Below the pieces are notes generated by a model that did no database searches, had not been told where the DNA came from, and saw only the letters and a list, made by a program, of their open reading frames with translations. Of a DNA stretch of 64,000 nucleotides, positions 62,098 to 64,000 are shown in pieces (position 1 is the first letter of the stretch; every line of letters begins with the position of its first letter). The stretch comes from Eonycteris spelaea. Taxonomy: Eukaryota > Chordata > Mammalia > Chiroptera > Pteropodidae. Both the position numbers and the translations under genes were made by a program. The stretch is taken from NCBI GenBank assembly GCA_003508835.1, contig PUFA01000287.1, forward strand, positions 1,054,001 to 1,118,000, in the 5' to 3' direction.

Positions 62098-64000
62098 GTA
62101 AGTAAACTTGATTTCAGGATTGCCAATAGATAGAAACTAGAGAATAATTTAGCAAATGTGAAATCATATTTCCACTCATCAGAGAACCCTAAAGCTTTGC
62201 TAAATACTCTCCATTGCTATAGTGAGGGTAGTAAAAGAGACAGAAAGTGTTCATTTATGGAAAGCTGGAAAATATAGCTGCTGTTCCACTGTCCTGTGCA
62301 ACCGGGGAGGCTTTGAATGTCACCAGGTCAGGAGAGAACCCAGACAACAACAGTTTGCCTTGGCCACTGACAAAACCCTCCTTCCTTGTCAGTTTATCAT
62401 TCCTTTTTCCCTAAGCATAGTTCTGTGCTTTATGCTGCACCTCGCCTGACAGTTCATAATGCTGATAGGAAGATGCCTTCATACCGCCACAGGGTAGCAG
62501 GTACGTCCTTCGGCCTACCCCCTTCTAGATTTACCCACAGGAGGTAACGGTGCCTCTCATCCCTCCATGATGAGACCTGTGGCTGCTGGGTCCGGGTGTA
62601 CTACTTCTTGCAGTAGTGCATGTATTAAATCTTGCCAGTGATCCAGATAAATTATTTTCCAAATGTCCAAATGCTTTAATTTTAAGGATGCTTCACGTAT
62701 TTTTTTTGGTATTTATATTTCTATAGTAAAAGATTCATTTAAGGTGCTATTAATATTCTTGTTAAATAGCAATATAATGGACCCTAAATAAATAAATTCA
62801 CAGGGAAACATCTATTTACTTGGTTATTCATCAGTAATGGTTTTTGTTAAATACTAATTATGCGTGAAGTGCTAGACACTGGATGGACCATACAAGTACA
62901 TGAGCTTGCTCCTTTGTGTAAGAAGCATCCAGGACCTACAAATTCTGTAATGCAGGTGAAAAGTGGGCCTGAAAATAAAATGCTATAAAGAATTTGAGAG
63001 AAAGAGATGTGACTTTTGAACTAAACTTTTACAGATATGACTAAAAACATGGAGGGTAGTATATTCAGATTGGGGGAAAAAATGTGTAAATAAAGGCATT
63101 GAGGCCAGAAAGTATTGTGGGATCTGTTTTAGGAAGAGTAAGTACTGCTTTTTGAATAGTAAATATGACATGAAAAATGTGAACACAAACTATTCCAGCA
63201 ATTTATTAGCATATGGAGGGAGGGGCATAGAGAATCAACTTCGGGTACTTGCTGCTGAGATTATAGAAGCAGCATTAACCCATCTGAGGAAAAGAAGCTT
63301 TTTTTAGTTCTCACACGCTTCCCCATCGCAAAACTGCCACAGCTCCAAGTATCACGTGTCCTGAAGCAGTAAGAGACAGCTAGGATATTGAGAATTACCT
63401 TTGAGTGTGTCTTTCCTTTTTCCACTAAGAATGAATAGTCTTTGCCAGAAGCCTTACCCTTCAGCAGACCTCCAGTAGAGTTCACGAGCTAGAACTTGGT
63501 GATGTGTCCACCCGTGCCTTCTTCAAGGGAAGCTGGGAGAGTACTTGGCAAAGAGGATTTCTGCCGATCAGGATTAATCTAGGGCTGCACACACTGTCAC
63601 TGTGCAAGAGTGGGGCCATAATAGCAAGGAGGAAGGAGGTATTTGTTGAGTGGACAGCTGATAGTGCAGTATGAGGAGTATGTGCAGGAGACTGTGGCTG
63701 CCTTTGTTTGTTACAACTAATTCTAGACTATGTCAGGCACTAGAAATAGAAATTTTTTCCTTTAAGAAGCTCACTGCCTAGTGAGGAAGGTCTGTAGTTA
63801 CATTATGTGATGATATAACAGTGAAATGGGAAAATGCCTCAGGAGAACATATTAGAATTGTACTTTCCTTTTTCTTGGAGGAAGGCGAGGGTGGGCATGG
63901 AAGCTAGGAAAAAGACACATTTGATCTGCATCTCAAACTGGCTGGACAAGAGAGCAAACACCTGAGAATAACTTCACAACTGACTTTGGAAGTGAGTGCC
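62098..64000. other. ALG5 intron 4, no exon seen
   Basis: No further ALG5 exon is recognisable before the window ends. Scattered old repeat-like stretches (about 62850-62960 and 63720-63830) are too diverged to name. A 3' part of the gene (catalytic DAD region and C-terminal part) lies outside. Confidence 0.5.

Overview
The window is mammalian nuclear DNA: spliced genes with GT-AG introns, CpG-rich promoters, and old L1, L2, MIR, MaLR and hAT-Charlie remnants. The most telling clue to the species is a dimeric SINE at about 53.59-53.81 kb that joins a tRNA-Val-like unit to a 5S rRNA-like unit. This architecture is described for fruit bats (Pteropodidae, MEG-TR type). No Alu, B1, carnivore SINEC or ruminant Bov-type repeats were seen. 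A fruit bat is therefore the best guess, as an inference. The gene order SUPT20H (+), EXOSC8 (-), ALG5 (+) matches human 13q13.3, read here in the opposite chromosome direction.

Layout: 1-17.1 kb is intergenic and repeat-rich. It holds LTR fragments, a decayed minus-strand gammaretrovirus-like provirus (about 6.15-9.7 kb), a MER1-type hAT element, MaLR LTRs, and an old L1 (14.4-16.8 kb) interrupted by two solo LTRs. A CpG-island promoter at 17.1-17.7 kb drives SUPT20H. Its 25 coding exons run from 19,645 to 49,071 and encode 862 residues (863 codons with stop, no frame breaks). EXOSC8 is convergent on the minus strand: 11 exons, 55,707 to 49,429, encoding 276 residues, the same length as the human protein. 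ALG5 starts at 56,817, head-to-head with EXOSC8 across about 1.1 kb. Only its first four coding exons are inside the window.

The three genes do unrelated housekeeping jobs: the SAGA co-activator scaffold (SUPT20H), the RNA exosome ring (EXOSC8), and dolichyl-phosphate-glucose synthesis for N-glycosylation (ALG5). They share regulatory space. EXOSC8 and ALG5 have divergent promoters separated by a transposon remnant, and SUPT20H and EXOSC8 have 3' ends that probably overlap.

The main oddities are: two opposite single-base indels with an intervening stop in ALG5 exon 2; four NAGNAG acceptors in SUPT20H that would each toggle one glutamine; a GC-AG intron in EXOSC8; a 36-bp tandem duplication of an ETS/GC-box module in the SUPT20H promoter; and an LTR-like insertion lying against a SUPT20H splice acceptor. 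No wholly new gene system was found. Repeat family names come from remembered consensus features and were not checked by a search.
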